Below, piece after piece: positions 15,634-25,011 of a DNA stretch of 64,000 nt (the first letter of the stretch is position 1; every line of letters begins with the position of its first letter). Origin of the DNA: Gammaproteobacteria bacterium (lineage in GTDB: Bacteria > Pseudomonadota > Gammaproteobacteria > Arenicellales > UBA868); the NCBI GenBank assembly GCA_022450155.1, contig JAKUQR010000009.1, positions 1-64,000 on the forward strand, in the 5' to 3' direction. The notes below the pieces were generated by a model that worked only from the letters and a program-made list of their open reading frames with translations, was not told where the DNA came from and made no database searches. The translations under genes and the position numbers were made by a program.

Positions 15634-16590
15634 ATGTGGCTTCTAGGCCAGCTTCGGTGGTGGTTGTTGTTCGCGCTGGGGATGAGCTTATTGCCGCTGT
15701 TCATCTCCCCGGGGACCCTGCGCATTTTCATATTTGCGAATTTCCTCGCCATGTTTGCCATGAGCTGGGACATTCTGTCGGGCCGGACGGGCTATATCAG
15801 CTTCGGCCATCCTTTTCTGATTGGCATCGCCGGCTACACCACGGCGATGTTGACCTACCACCTGAACTGGCCGCTCTATATCACGATTCCGACGGCAGTG
15901 GTGACGACCATGATCGGGGGTACCCTATTCTTTCTGCCGGCCTTGAGGATCCGGGGGACTTACTTCGCGCTGGTGACACTCGCGTTCATGGAGTTGATGT
16001 ATCACTCCATGCAGGTAGTTCAGCCCAAGCTGACCGGGGGAACCCGGGGTTTGTCCGGCCTGCCGACGCTGGTCTCAGGCGCCGTGCCCAACTACTACCT
16101 GTCGTTTCTGGTCATGTTCGCCATCGGTGTGGGCTTGTGGTTGTTGATCAGGACCCGGCTGGGGATTGCGCTGAGCGCGATCAGGATGGACGAGGATGCG
16201 GTCAGGAGCTCAGGATTGAATACCACGCGCCTGAAACTGTTTGCCTTCATGGTCAGCGCGATGGTGGCTGGCATTGCCGGGGCGCTGTATACCCACTACC
16301 TCGGCTCGATCGCACCGCGTGGCATTTTTGAGATCAATTTCCTGTTCACGATCCTGGTGGCTGCCCTGCTGGGTGGGGCCGGGACGATCATCGGTCCGAT
16401 CATCGGCGCGTATTTCCTGACGTTTTTACTCGAATTGCTGCGCCCCTATATTCCCGGCGCAGGTCGCTACCTGATCTACGGCGTGATCGCCCTGGTCTTG
16501 TACTATTACGTGCCCAAAGGGTTATACAGTCTCTTCGAAAGGTTGCGAGAACGATTTTTCAGACCACGCCCGGATCCTCAAAGTGACTGA
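15634..16590 (+). CDS. ABC importer permease, LivM type
   Basis: 318 residues, multi-spanning, of the LivM/UrtC permease family. SGRTGYISFGHPFLIGIAGY near residue 50 and GGAGTIIGPIIGAY near 245 are typical. Forms the second half of the channel with the LivH-type partner 9 bases upstream, and overlaps the ATPase gene downstream by 8 bases. Confidence 0.92.
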   Translation: MWLLGQLRWWLLFALGMSLLPLFISPGTLRIFIFANFLAMFAMSWDILSGRTGYISFGHPFLIGIAGYTTAMLTYHLNWPLYITIPTAVVTTMIGGTLFFLPALRIRGTYFALVTLAFMELMYHSMQVVQPKLTGGTRGLSGLPTLVSGAVPNYYLSFLVMFAIGVGLWLLIRTRLGIALSAIRMDEDAVRSSGLNTTRLKLFAFMVSAMVAGIAGALYTHYLGSIAPRGIFEINFLFTILVAALLGGAGTIIGPIIGAYFLTFLLELLRPYIPGAGRYLIYGVIALVLYYYVPKGLYSLFERLRERFFRPRPDPQSD

Positions 16591-17311
16591 TCTGCTCGAG
16601 GTTCGGGACCTGACCAGGACCTTCGGTGGCCTGCGCGCGGTGAACGGGCTGAGTTTTCACGTCGGCGAAGGCGAGACTGTCGGCCTGATCGGACCCAACG
16701 GTGCCGGCAAGACGACCGTGTTCAACCTGATCATGAACGAGCTCCGACCGGATTCCGGTGAGATCTTTTTCAAAGGGGAAGCGATCTCGCGTTACCCCAC
16801 TCACGAGCGTGTGAAGCTCGGCATTGCCCGGACGTACCAGGTGCCGCGGCCGTTCGCGGAGATGACGGTAGGCGAAAACATCCGGGTCGGTATGCTGCCC
16901 GACAACCTCTGGAAGATGGTGACTGAGGAAGCAGAAGAGGCACTGGAGACAGAAATCGGCAGAAGTGTGGGATTTAACAATCACCAGATAGCACAGCGAC
17001 CCAGCGAACTCGCGATGGGGGATCTCAGAAGGCTGGAACTGGCCCGTACGCTGGCTGTCCAGCCGTCGTTGCTGCTGCTGGACGAAGTGTTCGCGGGCCT
17101 GACGCTTGGCGAAATCGACCAGATCTCAGAACTGCTGGTCGAGCGAAAGAAGCATGGCTTGACCTATGTGATGGTCAGTCACGATCTGAGATCAATGGCA
17201 CCGCTGGTGGATCGGGTAATCGCTATATCTTTTGGCGAGATCATCACTGAAGGTACCTTTAACGAGGTGGTTAATAATAAAACAGTTCAGGAGGCTTATC
17301 TGGGACAGTGA
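16583..17311 (+). CDS. ABC importer ATPase, LivG type
   Basis: 242 residues: Walker A GPNGAGKTT, a divergent signature region (ELAMGDLRRLELA), Walker B LLLLDEVFAG, and the switch His in MVSHDLR. LivG-type subunits energise branched-chain-type importers. GTG start overlapping the permease stop by 8 bases. The Walker B Asp-Glu pair is intact, so it should be active. Confidence 0.92.
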   Translation: MTDLLEVRDLTRTFGGLRAVNGLSFHVGEGETVGLIGPNGAGKTTVFNLIMNELRPDSGEIFFKGEAISRYPTHERVKLGIARTYQVPRPFAEMTVGENIRVGMLPDNLWKMVTEEAEEALETEIGRSVGFNNHQIAQRPSELAMGDLRRLELARTLAVQPSLLLLDEVFAGLTLGEIDQISELLVERKKHGLTYVMVSHDLRSMAPLVDRVIAISFGEIITEGTFNEVVNNKTVQEAYLGQ

Positions 17312-17348
17312 TACCTGGTCCAGGATAAGCGCACTCCACAGTATTAGC

Positions 17349-18053
17349 ATGGCATTACTGGAAATTAGTGATCTGGAGGTGTTCTACGGCAAGGCCCGTT
17401 CCATCAGCGGCGTCTCTCTCAGCGTAAACGAGGGCCAGATCGTGGGTATCATTGGCCCCAATGGCGCGGGCAAATCCACTCTGCTCGATACCATACTCGG
17501 CCTGACTGACCACAAGGGCTCAATATGGTTCGATAATGCTGATCTTGGCAGGTTATCGACTGCTCAGATCGTCAAGCTGGGTATCGGCTATGCGCCCGAA
17601 CGTCGGAACCTGTTCCCATTCATGAACGTCCGCGAAAATCTGCTCACGGGCGCATATGTCGCCCGAGACCAGCTGAAAGCCAACCTGCAGCGGGTGTTTG
17701 AACTGTTTCCTAGACTAGAGGAACGCCAGAACCAGGAGGCGGCAACACAGAGTGGCGGTGAGCAGCAGATGCTGTCTTTAGGGAGGGCCCTGATGGCCAA
17801 CCCCAAATTGTTGCTGGTAGACGAGCCCACTATTGGCCTGGCACCCCGTGTCTGCAAAGACATCGCCACAGTGTTGCAAAACCTCAACCAACAAGCAGGG
17901 TTGACCATCGTGATCACGGAACAGAACGTCAATTTCGCGATGAGCCTGGCCGAGGAGATTCATCTGTTAGAAACTGGCCGGGTTCGAATGACCGGTACCG
18001 CGGACGAACTGCGCAACGAGCAGTACATCAAAGAGACTTACTTCGGGATTTGA
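17349..18053 (+). CDS. ABC importer ATPase, LivF type
   Basis: 234 residues: Walker A GPNGAGKS, signature QSGGEQQMLSLGRAL, Walker B LLLVDEPTIGLAP and a Q-loop. Pairs with the LivG-type ATPase. The ATG at 17349 is used because MALLEISDLEVFYGK is the normal family N-terminus; the frame extends further upstream only as overlap with the LivG gene. Last gene of the importer operon. Confidence 0.92.
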   Translation: MALLEISDLEVFYGKARSISGVSLSVNEGQIVGIIGPNGAGKSTLLDTILGLTDHKGSIWFDNADLGRLSTAQIVKLGIGYAPERRNLFPFMNVRENLLTGAYVARDQLKANLQRVFELFPRLEERQNQEAATQSGGEQQMLSLGRALMANPKLLLVDEPTIGLAPRVCKDIATVLQNLNQQAGLTIVITEQNVNFAMSLAEEIHLLETGRVRMTGTADELRNEQYIKETYFGI

Positions 18054-18138
18054 ATCTTTGAGATCTGTTACTGCCAGCCAGGCGGATAACCGATTCTTAT
18101 TCCGCGAAAACCTTTCGGTCACGGGTTCTGACCGGCAC

Positions 18139-18166
18139 CAAAAAAAGCGGCTGCCGAAGCAGCCGC
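18139..18166 (-). terminator. Rho-independent terminator of the peptide-type binding-protein gene
   Basis: On the minus strand GCGGCTGC, a TTCG tetraloop and GCAGCCGC are followed by a run of seven T. It is 25 bases beyond the stop codon at 18191 and contains the very stable UUCG loop. Confidence 0.92.
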
Positions 18167-18190
18167 CATGAACTTTGGGTTATTAACTGA

Positions 18191-19798
18191 TTAACCGAAC
18201 CACCAGCGCTCGGCATTCTTGTTGCCATCGAACTCCCAGTTTGACGCGATATTTTCAGGACGCTTGACCTTGTCGGAACTGGCATGGCCATAGGCAGAGA
18301 ATATCGGAATAATGACGCTGCAGTTGTCGTGCACAACGCGCTGCATCTCGACATACATTTCGCGGCGCTTGGCATCATCAAGCTCTGCTCTTGCCTGCGG
18401 CAGTAACTCCTCAAAACGTGGATTATTGAAGAAGGTTTCAGACCAGCCTGTGTCGATTGCATTTTTAGAGTACACCTGGCTGAACATCCAGTCTTCTGTC
18501 GGGCGGCCGCCCCAGTACGACGCGACCCAGGGATCGACCAACCAGACATTAGACCAGTAACCGTCTTCAGGTTTGCGTACCACCTCGATGTTGATACCCG
18601 CCGGACGGGCTGTTTCCTGGAACAACACGCAGGCGTCATCCGAGTTCTGAAAGGCCGTGTCCGCTACCGAGATTTTCAGATCAAGCGAGGATCGCCCGGC
18701 CTCTTTCATGTAGTACTTGGCCTTGTCGAGATCATATTCCCGCTGGGGGATCTCCTCATTGGTCGCCCGGTAACGATTGGCCGGCCCAATAGGGATGTCG
18801 TTACCCAGTGAAGCATAGCCAAACCAGATCTTTTCCAGCCATTCCTGGCGATTAATCGCGTGCTTGAGCGCCATGACTACGTTGTTGTCGTTGAAGGGCG
18901 ACACATTGTTGAGCATGGGCAGAGTGCAGTGCTGATTGCCGTTGGTGTAGAACACCTCGATCCCCGGTCGTTTCGCCAGGCGACCTGCAGTCGCCGCCGC
19001 GGGGGACGTGATTACGTCGAGCTCATCGGACATCAGCCCGTTTTCTCGTGCGCCGGTATCAGAGATGAACAGCGTCTCAACCGAATCGAAGTGGGCCCGC
19101 CCGGCTTTCCAATAGTTGGGATTGCGAACAGTCAGCGTACGCACACCGGGATCGAATGACTCCAGTTTGTAGCCGCCGGTTCCAAGGCCGGACTGCGTAT
19201 CTATGGTCCCGTCGTCGTTGGCAGGACAGATTCCGAGGTGATAATCCGACATCAGATACGGAAAGTCTGCGTTGGGGCCTTCCAGCACCATCGTAACCTG
19301 ATGGTCGCCGTCTGCCGTAATATCGGTGATCTGCGAGACAATGCCTTTGGCCGCTGATTTGGTCTTCTCTCCCAGGTGATGCTGGATCGATGCGACTACG
19401 TCGCTGGCTTTGAGTGATCGGCCATTATGAAACTCGACACCTTGACGCAGTTTGAAGGCCCAGGTTTGGCCATCCGAAGAGTCCCATGACTCTGCGAGCT
19501 CAGGAACAAGCTGGTTGTTCTCATCGATTTCGGTGAGGTTGTTGCGCAGCTGCCCCATGCCGACATTGATCATGTAGGAGTCCAAATATGTTGCCGGGTC
19601 CAAGCTGTCGCTGGACGCGCCACCGGTCAATGCCTGTCGAAGCATACCGCCTTTATTGGGCGTTGCCGCCAATACGGCGCTCGACAGCGATGTGGCGGTC
19701 GGCAGAGCAACGCCCAGTGCGATCGCGCTGCGAATGAAATCCCGTCGTGTGATTCGGCCTTGCGAAAGCCGTTCCTTAAGATGGTTAATATCTTTCAT
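18191..19798 (-). CDS. Tat-exported peptide/nickel-type ABC substrate-binding protein (orphan)
   Basis: 535 residues of the DppA/OppA family (SBP_bac_5). The N-terminus has a twin-arginine signal, ITRRDFIRSAIALGVALP, suggesting export by Tat. The ATG at 19798 is chosen because AGGAGG lies upstream. No permease or ATPase genes of this transporter class are nearby, so it either works with a distant system or is a stand-alone receptor. It follows the Liv-type importer in convergent orientation and has its own strong terminator. Substrate unknown. Confidence 0.85.
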   Translation of the reverse strand: MKDINHLKERLSQGRITRRDFIRSAIALGVALPTATSLSSAVLAATPNKGGMLRQALTGGASSDSLDPATYLDSYMINVGMGQLRNNLTEIDENNQLVPELAESWDSSDGQTWAFKLRQGVEFHNGRSLKASDVVASIQHHLGEKTKSAAKGIVSQITDITADGDHQVTMVLEGPNADFPYLMSDYHLGICPANDDGTIDTQSGLGTGGYKLESFDPGVRTLTVRNPNYWKAGRAHFDSVETLFISDTGARENGLMSDELDVITSPAAATAGRLAKRPGIEVFYTNGNQHCTLPMLNNVSPFNDNNVVMALKHAINRQEWLEKIWFGYASLGNDIPIGPANRYRATNEEIPQREYDLDKAKYYMKEAGRSSLDLKISVADTAFQNSDDACVLFQETARPAGINIEVVRKPEDGYWSNVWLVDPWVASYWGGRPTEDWMFSQVYSKNAIDTGWSETFFNNPRFEELLPQARAELDDAKRREMYVEMQRVVHDNCSVIIPIFSAYGHASSDKVKRPENIASNWEFDGNKNAERWWFG

Positions 19799-19877
19799 AA
19801 AGTTCCTTCCTCCTAGAAGAATCAATTTCTGTGAGCGTGCCGTTAGGCTGTGCTCAAGAATTACTTAGACTACGCCA

Positions 19878-19889
19878 CTGTATATACAG
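19878..19889. promoter_or_regulatory. Perfect 12-bp palindrome upstream of the orphan binding protein
   Basis: CTGTATATACAG lies 80 bases before the start at 19798. Its TGTATA...TATACA core resembles the outer bases of the cassette operators but is shorter, so it could be a weaker site for the same GntR protein or for another regulator. Confidence 0.35.
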
Positions 19890-20014
19890 GGGCGCATCTT
19901 CACCCTTTCATTCAGTCTCGTCAAATTCCGACATAAACCGAGGGGAAAGCATAAGTTATTGGCTCATTGCGATCAACGGCAATAGCCATTTGTTGAGAAA
20001 GAGTGCTGCTGACC

Positions 20015-23000
20015 CTAAGACGATGAATTGGCCGCTAATGAGGCCGAGCGCCGTGCAAAGAATGAGTGCTCGTAGATCATGAGCAGAGCTGGCACCAGGA
20101 ATAAAACCAGCAGCGTTGCGAAAGCCAGACCAAAGGCAATGGAGGTCGCCATCGGGATCAGGAACTGAGCCTGAAGCGAAGTCTCAAACAGCAGCGGGGT
20201 CAACCCAGCGATGGTCGTCAGCGAAGTCAATAACACCGCCCGCAGGCGCTGGCAGGCGGCTTCGACCACCGCCTGTTCGGGATCAAGACCGTCAGCTCGA
20301 ATCTGTTTGTAAAATACCACCAAGATGATTGAGTTGTTGACCACTATACCGGCCAGGCCGAAAAACCCGAACATCGAAAGAATGGTCAGATCGATATTCA
20401 TCAGTGTATGGCCCCAGATCGCACCCACCAGGCCAAACGGAATAATCGCCATGACCAGCAGCGGCCAGCCATAGGATCCGAAGACCCACGCCAGAACGAG
20501 ATAGATCAGGACCAACGCTAGAATTGCGCCGCGCTTCATGTCGCTCAGCGTTTCCCGCTGGTCCGCTTGCCGACCTTCAAACGAAAACCTGACGCTGTGG
20601 CGTTGTTCGAGTCCGGGTAGAGTGTTCTGCTTTAGGTTGGCGATGATCCGGTTATCGTTGTTGACCGCATCATCGACGTCACCGGTCACGGTTATGGCGA
20701 GGTTGCCTTCGACATGCCGGATAGAATCAAAGCCACGTCTGGTCTGAAGCGTAACAATGTTGGCAAATGGGACTGTTCCGCCACCAGGCAGCATGACCTC
20801 AAATTCGTTGAGGCTGTCTAGCCGATTTCTTTCATCGTCAGGCAAGACCACACGAACCTCGACTTCATCGTTGTTATCAGCCATGACCTGTACCAGGTAG
20901 CCTTCGTAACCAGCCCGAAGCTGCCGGCCCAGATTTTCGACCGACAGGCCCAGTGCTTCGCCAGTCGGGGTCAGCCGGAGTATGATCTGTTCGCGGCCAT
21001 ACGGCATATCGTCTTCAACACCCGACACACCCGGGATATCAATCAATACATTCTTCAGTGCTAACGCTGCTGATTTGACCGCTACCAGGCTCGGCCCCGT
21101 GATCTGAACCTCTATGTCCTGTCCCGGTGGACCGGCAGTCGGTTCCTTGATTGACAGGTTTTCAAGTCCGGGAGCGTCAGGGATTCGGGCTCGCCATTCT
21201 TCGATGAAGGTTCTATTGCGGACTGCGCGGGCATCCGGTTTAACCAGCTCAACCAGTACAGAACCGATATTTTCGCTTCTGCGCCGTTCCCAATCCCCGC
21301 TTTCGCCCAGACCCAGTCGTGAAATCGCCGTTACCACCAGGCCACCTCCGAAATGATCATTCGTGTCCCACAAGGCTTGTTCTACCTTGTCAAGATGGTC
21401 GGCGACATGTTTCTTTGGCGTGCCCGCGACGAAATCAACGTTGGCAAAAAAGATCGGCCCCTCGGCAACCGGGAAAAAATTGAACGCGATACGGCCACCG
21501 GCGATCCAGCCGATACTGACGATGAAAATCGCAGCTGCCAGCGCTACCGTCAACCAGCGATAGCGAACGCCCGCGACGATCGTGGGGCGAAAACGGGTTT
21601 CTCTGAAACGGACAAATCCGTCGTTGAGTTTTTTTCTCAGCCGGCGCGGACGATAGCTCCCGACGCGAGCAAAAGTGCCCCGAAGATGACCGGGTAAAAC
21701 AAGGAACGCTTCAATTAAGGAGGCCAAGATAACGCAGATCACCACCACCGGCAGCGTTCGCAGGATGATGCCGATAATGCCACCTACCAGAAGTAGCGGC
21801 ATAAATGCAGCAATCGTTGTCAGCGACGATGCGAGTACCGGTGCCAGCATTCTTTGAGCACCTTTTTGTACCGATGTTAAAGGGCTGTCGCCGCGTTCAA
21901 AATGCGTCACAGCATCTTCCCCGACAACAATAGCATCATCTACAATGATGCCGAGCGTCATGATCAGGCCAAACAGACTGATCATGTTGATCGACCCACC
22001 GTAAACATAAAGCGCACCCAGCGCTGCCATGAAAGAGGTTGGAATTCCGACTGTGATCCAACTGGCTGCCGGCACGTTCAGGAATAGGTAAAGTATCAGT
22101 ATGACCAGGACCAGACCGGTGGCGCCGTTCTTGAGCAGCAGATTGATCCGGTCCTTAATGTAGCTCCAGCGTTCATCGTAGACATTGAGTTCAAACCCGG
22201 TCGGCAGCAAGGGCCGGGTTTGCTCGACCCATTCACGCATGATTCGAGCTGATTTCAAACTGTCTGCATCCTTGGAACGCGACAGCCTCATTTCTACGGC
22301 TGGCCGGCCACGATAGGTGACCGTTGTCTGGGCGTTCTGTGGTCGCCGCTGGATATCAGCGATGTCGCCCAGCGTCAGCAGACGACCGTCCTCAGCTGCG
22401 ATAACAGGGAGGTCTGCAAAGGCGAGTTCACCCCGACGTTGATCCTTGAAGCGAAGCTGCCTAGCTGACTCACCACGGCCGATTACGCCCACCGGCAGAT
22501 CTCGTGACGCCGCACCGATGCGTCTGCCAATATCCTCCAGCGATATCCCTAATTCGCGCAGCGTTTCTGAGGGTATCTGGATTGCGATTTCCTCTTCTGG
22601 TAAGCCGAAAATCCGGATATTCGAGATGCCCCGTTCAAGCAGTTCGCGTTCAAAACGGCGGACGATGCTGCGTAGACCGCGCGGATCGTCGGGTCCTGCG
22701 ATGAGCACGCTCGCAATGGGTTCGTAATTGATAATGCGACCGATTTCCGGTGTTTCAGCAGTCGCTGGCAGATTGCGTACCAGGTCAACCTGCTCTTTGA
22801 CCTGGTCGACGGCAAAACCCATGTCAGTGCCTTCTTTGAATTCAAGGGTAACCAGTGACAGTCCGTCTACAGATCGAGACCGCAGTTCCTTGGCGCGATC
22901 AACCCCTCGCAGCTGCTGTTCAAGCGGTTCGGTAATGAGTTTCTCGATATCTTCTGCGCTCGCGCCGACCCAGACGACTTTGACGGAAACAAAGTCGATA

Positions 23001-23140
23001 TCAAAATTAGGAAAGAACTGGACGTTTAGTTTTGAAAGCCCCCAGATACCAGCGATGATCATCATCGTCATCATCAGGTTGGCAGCAACCGGATGACCCG
23101 CCAGCAGACCGAGCAGGTTATTTCTCGGTTCCAACGACAT
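20015..23140 (-). CDS. RND efflux pump inner-membrane subunit (AcrB/HAE1-like)
   Basis: 1041 residues with the RND layout: a helix near the N-terminus, two large periplasmic loops, and blocks of helices around residues 335-530 and 860-1030. GLIMTLGIIVDDAIVVGEDA near 400 is the proton-relay helix 4 with its Asp pair. RND pumps export drugs, detergents or other small molecules by proton antiport with an adaptor and an outer-membrane channel. The adaptor gene is 1 base upstream; no TolC-type gene is present. Specificity cannot be judged from sequence. Confidence 0.92.
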   Translation of the reverse strand: MSLEPRNNLLGLLAGHPVAANLMMTMMIIAGIWGLSKLNVQFFPNFDIDFVSVKVVWVGASAEDIEKLITEPLEQQLRGVDRAKELRSRSVDGLSLVTLEFKEGTDMGFAVDQVKEQVDLVRNLPATAETPEIGRIINYEPIASVLIAGPDDPRGLRSIVRRFERELLERGISNIRIFGLPEEEIAIQIPSETLRELGISLEDIGRRIGAASRDLPVGVIGRGESARQLRFKDQRRGELAFADLPVIAAEDGRLLTLGDIADIQRRPQNAQTTVTYRGRPAVEMRLSRSKDADSLKSARIMREWVEQTRPLLPTGFELNVYDERWSYIKDRINLLLKNGATGLVLVILILYLFLNVPAASWITVGIPTSFMAALGALYVYGGSINMISLFGLIMTLGIIVDDAIVVGEDAVTHFERGDSPLTSVQKGAQRMLAPVLASSLTTIAAFMPLLLVGGIIGIILRTLPVVVICVILASLIEAFLVLPGHLRGTFARVGSYRPRRLRKKLNDGFVRFRETRFRPTIVAGVRYRWLTVALAAAIFIVSIGWIAGGRIAFNFFPVAEGPIFFANVDFVAGTPKKHVADHLDKVEQALWDTNDHFGGGLVVTAISRLGLGESGDWERRRSENIGSVLVELVKPDARAVRNRTFIEEWRARIPDAPGLENLSIKEPTAGPPGQDIEVQITGPSLVAVKSAALALKNVLIDIPGVSGVEDDMPYGREQIILRLTPTGEALGLSVENLGRQLRAGYEGYLVQVMADNNDEVEVRVVLPDDERNRLDSLNEFEVMLPGGGTVPFANIVTLQTRRGFDSIRHVEGNLAITVTGDVDDAVNNDNRIIANLKQNTLPGLEQRHSVRFSFEGRQADQRETLSDMKRGAILALVLIYLVLAWVFGSYGWPLLVMAIIPFGLVGAIWGHTLMNIDLTILSMFGFFGLAGIVVNNSIILVVFYKQIRADGLDPEQAVVEAACQRLRAVLLTSLTTIAGLTPLLFETSLQAQFLIPMATSIAFGLAFATLLVLFLVPALLMIYEHSFFARRSASLAANSSS

Positions 23141-23141
23141 G

Positions 23142-24386
23142 TCAGTCAGTCAGGGTCAGGATGTCGACTTTCAGACCCTCGACAGCGTTCGGTAACTGAT
23201 TGGCCAATACCTTGTCGCCATCGGAGAGGTCTTCGCTGCGGAAAAGGACCCAGCTGCCCCACTGTCCATTACGATAATCACCGACCCGCTCAACGTGAAC
23301 CATCGACAGCCGGTTGTCCTGAATGCGGTAAACGTTATTGGCACCGTAGACGGCCGTCGCCGGTAGGGCAAAGACATTGGCTTCTTCTGGAAGGTCGACG
23401 AATACCGATACCGTACGACCAAGTTCAATCAGGTGTTTTTCACCAATGATGTTGAAAAAGGCGTCCACTCCCCCCTGACCCCTCTCGATTTTGCCGGCCA
23501 ACCGGTCAAGTTCAAGTGCGATCGGGTTGCCGTCAAGTTCTGTTGTCGCAGTGACGGTACTGCCGTGGTTTAGGGCCTGTCGAAGGGTGGGCAGGAACCG
23601 ATTAGGAATCTGGGTGCGCAGTTCAACGAAATTCGTGTCAAATAAATCGATCAGGCGATCACCGGGACGTACACGGTCTCCGGGGGAGACGTGTACCGCA
23701 GTAATGCGCCCATCAAACGGCGCGGTCAGCTCGGAACGCTGCAGGTCTCGACGAACTTGATCTCGCACGGCTTTGCTCCTGTTCAGCCGTGCATCGAGCT
23801 GGGCCAGTCGAGGGGTGTGGTCGCTGACGGCTCGCTGACGATTGGCCAGGGCGAGAGCCTGGAGGCGTAAGGCGCGCTGCGCCTCATCAACCCTGGCTTG
23901 AGTGCCAGCCTGGGTCTGAGCAAGGCGTTCGGCTCTTTTCAGGGTACGCTCCGCAAGGTTGTAAAGCGCACGCTCATGTTTCAGTGCTGTGATGTCTGAT
24001 CCATGCCGGTTTTTTTCACTTTCGATCTGTGCCTTGATGTCTGCGACTTCGGCATTTCGCTGGCGCAGCAATAGCTGGAGGTCATGGTCGTCCAGACGCA
24101 GCAATAGTGCTCCTTTTTTCACCACTTGTCCCGACAGAGCAGTCAGTTCCTTGACGTCTGCGGGCACCGCTGAGCGCAGTCGAGTTTCCCGGGGGGATTC
24201 GACCCGACCGTAGAGACGAAGCGTAGGCGACAAGCCTTTGTATTCGACAATGACAGCAGCGACTGACCAAACCCGCGCACTGGGTTCGAGCGGTTGATCA
24301 ACCGGCGCGCTCGATTTGAGCAGCGCAAACCCCGCGACACCCAATGCCACGACAATAATTGGCAGAAGAATTCTAGGGATTGTTTT
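23142..24386 (-). CDS. RND periplasmic adaptor (membrane fusion protein)
   Basis: 414 residues of the AcrA/HlyD-like family: an N-terminal membrane anchor (about 4-25), a lipoyl half-motif (LSGQVVKKGALLLRLDD), a long coiled coil (about 110-220) and the second half (LTAPFDGRITAVHVSPGDRV). The ATG at 24386 is preferred since MKTIPRILLP gives a normal anchor; an in-frame ATG ten codons earlier exists. Operon partner of the pump gene downstream. Confidence 0.88.
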   Translation of the reverse strand, partial: KTIPRILLPIIVVALGVAGFALLKSSAPVDQPLEPSARVWSVAAVIVEYKGLSPTLRLYGRVESPRETRLRSAVPADVKELTALSGQVVKKGALLLRLDDHDLQLLLRQRNAEVADIKAQIESEKNRHGSDITALKHERALYNLAERTLKRAERLAQTQAGTQARVDEAQRALRLQALALANRQRAVSDHTPRLAQLDARLNRSKAVRDQVRRDLQRSELTAPFDGRITAVHVSPGDRVRPGDRLIDLFDTNFVELRTQIPNRFLPTLRQALNHGSTVTATTELDGNPIALELDRLAGKIERGQGGVDAFFNIIGEKHLIELGRTVSVFVDLPEEANVFALPATAVYGANNVYRIQDNRLSMVHVERVGDYRNGQWGSWVLFRSEDLSDGDKVLANQLPNAVEGLKVDILTLTD

Positions 24387-24503
24387 CATCAAGAAGACAA
24401 CTGACGACCGCGGCATAACATTGCCGATTCAGCATTGTAAGGGCGAGGTGACTCAAAAGCGACCGCTGCGGTGATCTGATTATTCAGGACTGCCCGGACG
24501 GTA

Positions 24504-24915
24504 TTAATTCTTGGTTGCGACTGAAAAACTGGCTTGACCCAGCGCCGGTCGGTCAGCATCGTATCGCTGCATGAAGGACTGCAGCTGACCCCTAGCGGAC
24601 AGTTCGGCGACCTGAGTCAGGGCGGTTTGGAGTTCGTGATCGCTGGCCAGGGCCCAGATCGAATCGCCTTTTCGCCATGCGTAATCCAGTACGGCTTCAG
24701 CATCAAAGTAACTTTCACCTGGCTTCCACGCGGTGGACCCGGTCGACCAGCGCTGACGCATAAAGTGCGGTACCGCAATCGGCATCCAGTAGAATCTGTA
24801 ATTCCGGTTTTGTGGACCCGGAAGATAGAGCGGCCGTGATTATATTCAGACCCACCGGCACGCGGGTATGGTCGTAGACGGCACTGGCCTGGGTATAATT
24901 TTCGTAACTGCTCAT
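24504..24915 (-). pseudogene. Decayed SAM-dependent methyltransferase gene with internal deletion
   Basis: The N-terminal 63 or so residues from the ATG at 24915 (MSSYENYTQASAVYDHTRVP, then LLDADCGTALY) read as a class I methyltransferase start, but motif I, normally DxGCGTG, is damaged. The frame then stops at the TGA near 24715. A different frame of the same strand continues (KPGESYFDAEAVLDYAWRKG, then SDHELQTALTQVAELSARGQ, then FMQRYDADRPALGQ) as the C-terminal part of the same kind of protein. About 130 central residues are missing. The gene is therefore broken by deletion and frameshift. Family recognition is from memory of related proteins. Confidence 0.6.
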
Positions 24916-25011
24916 CGAGTCTGGAAGGTACCAACAGCGGCACAGCATGCTCGCGGTACAGTAGATGAGTTTATCGTGCTTTAGCGGGCGAGAGAGGTGG
25001 GTGAGGCGAAA

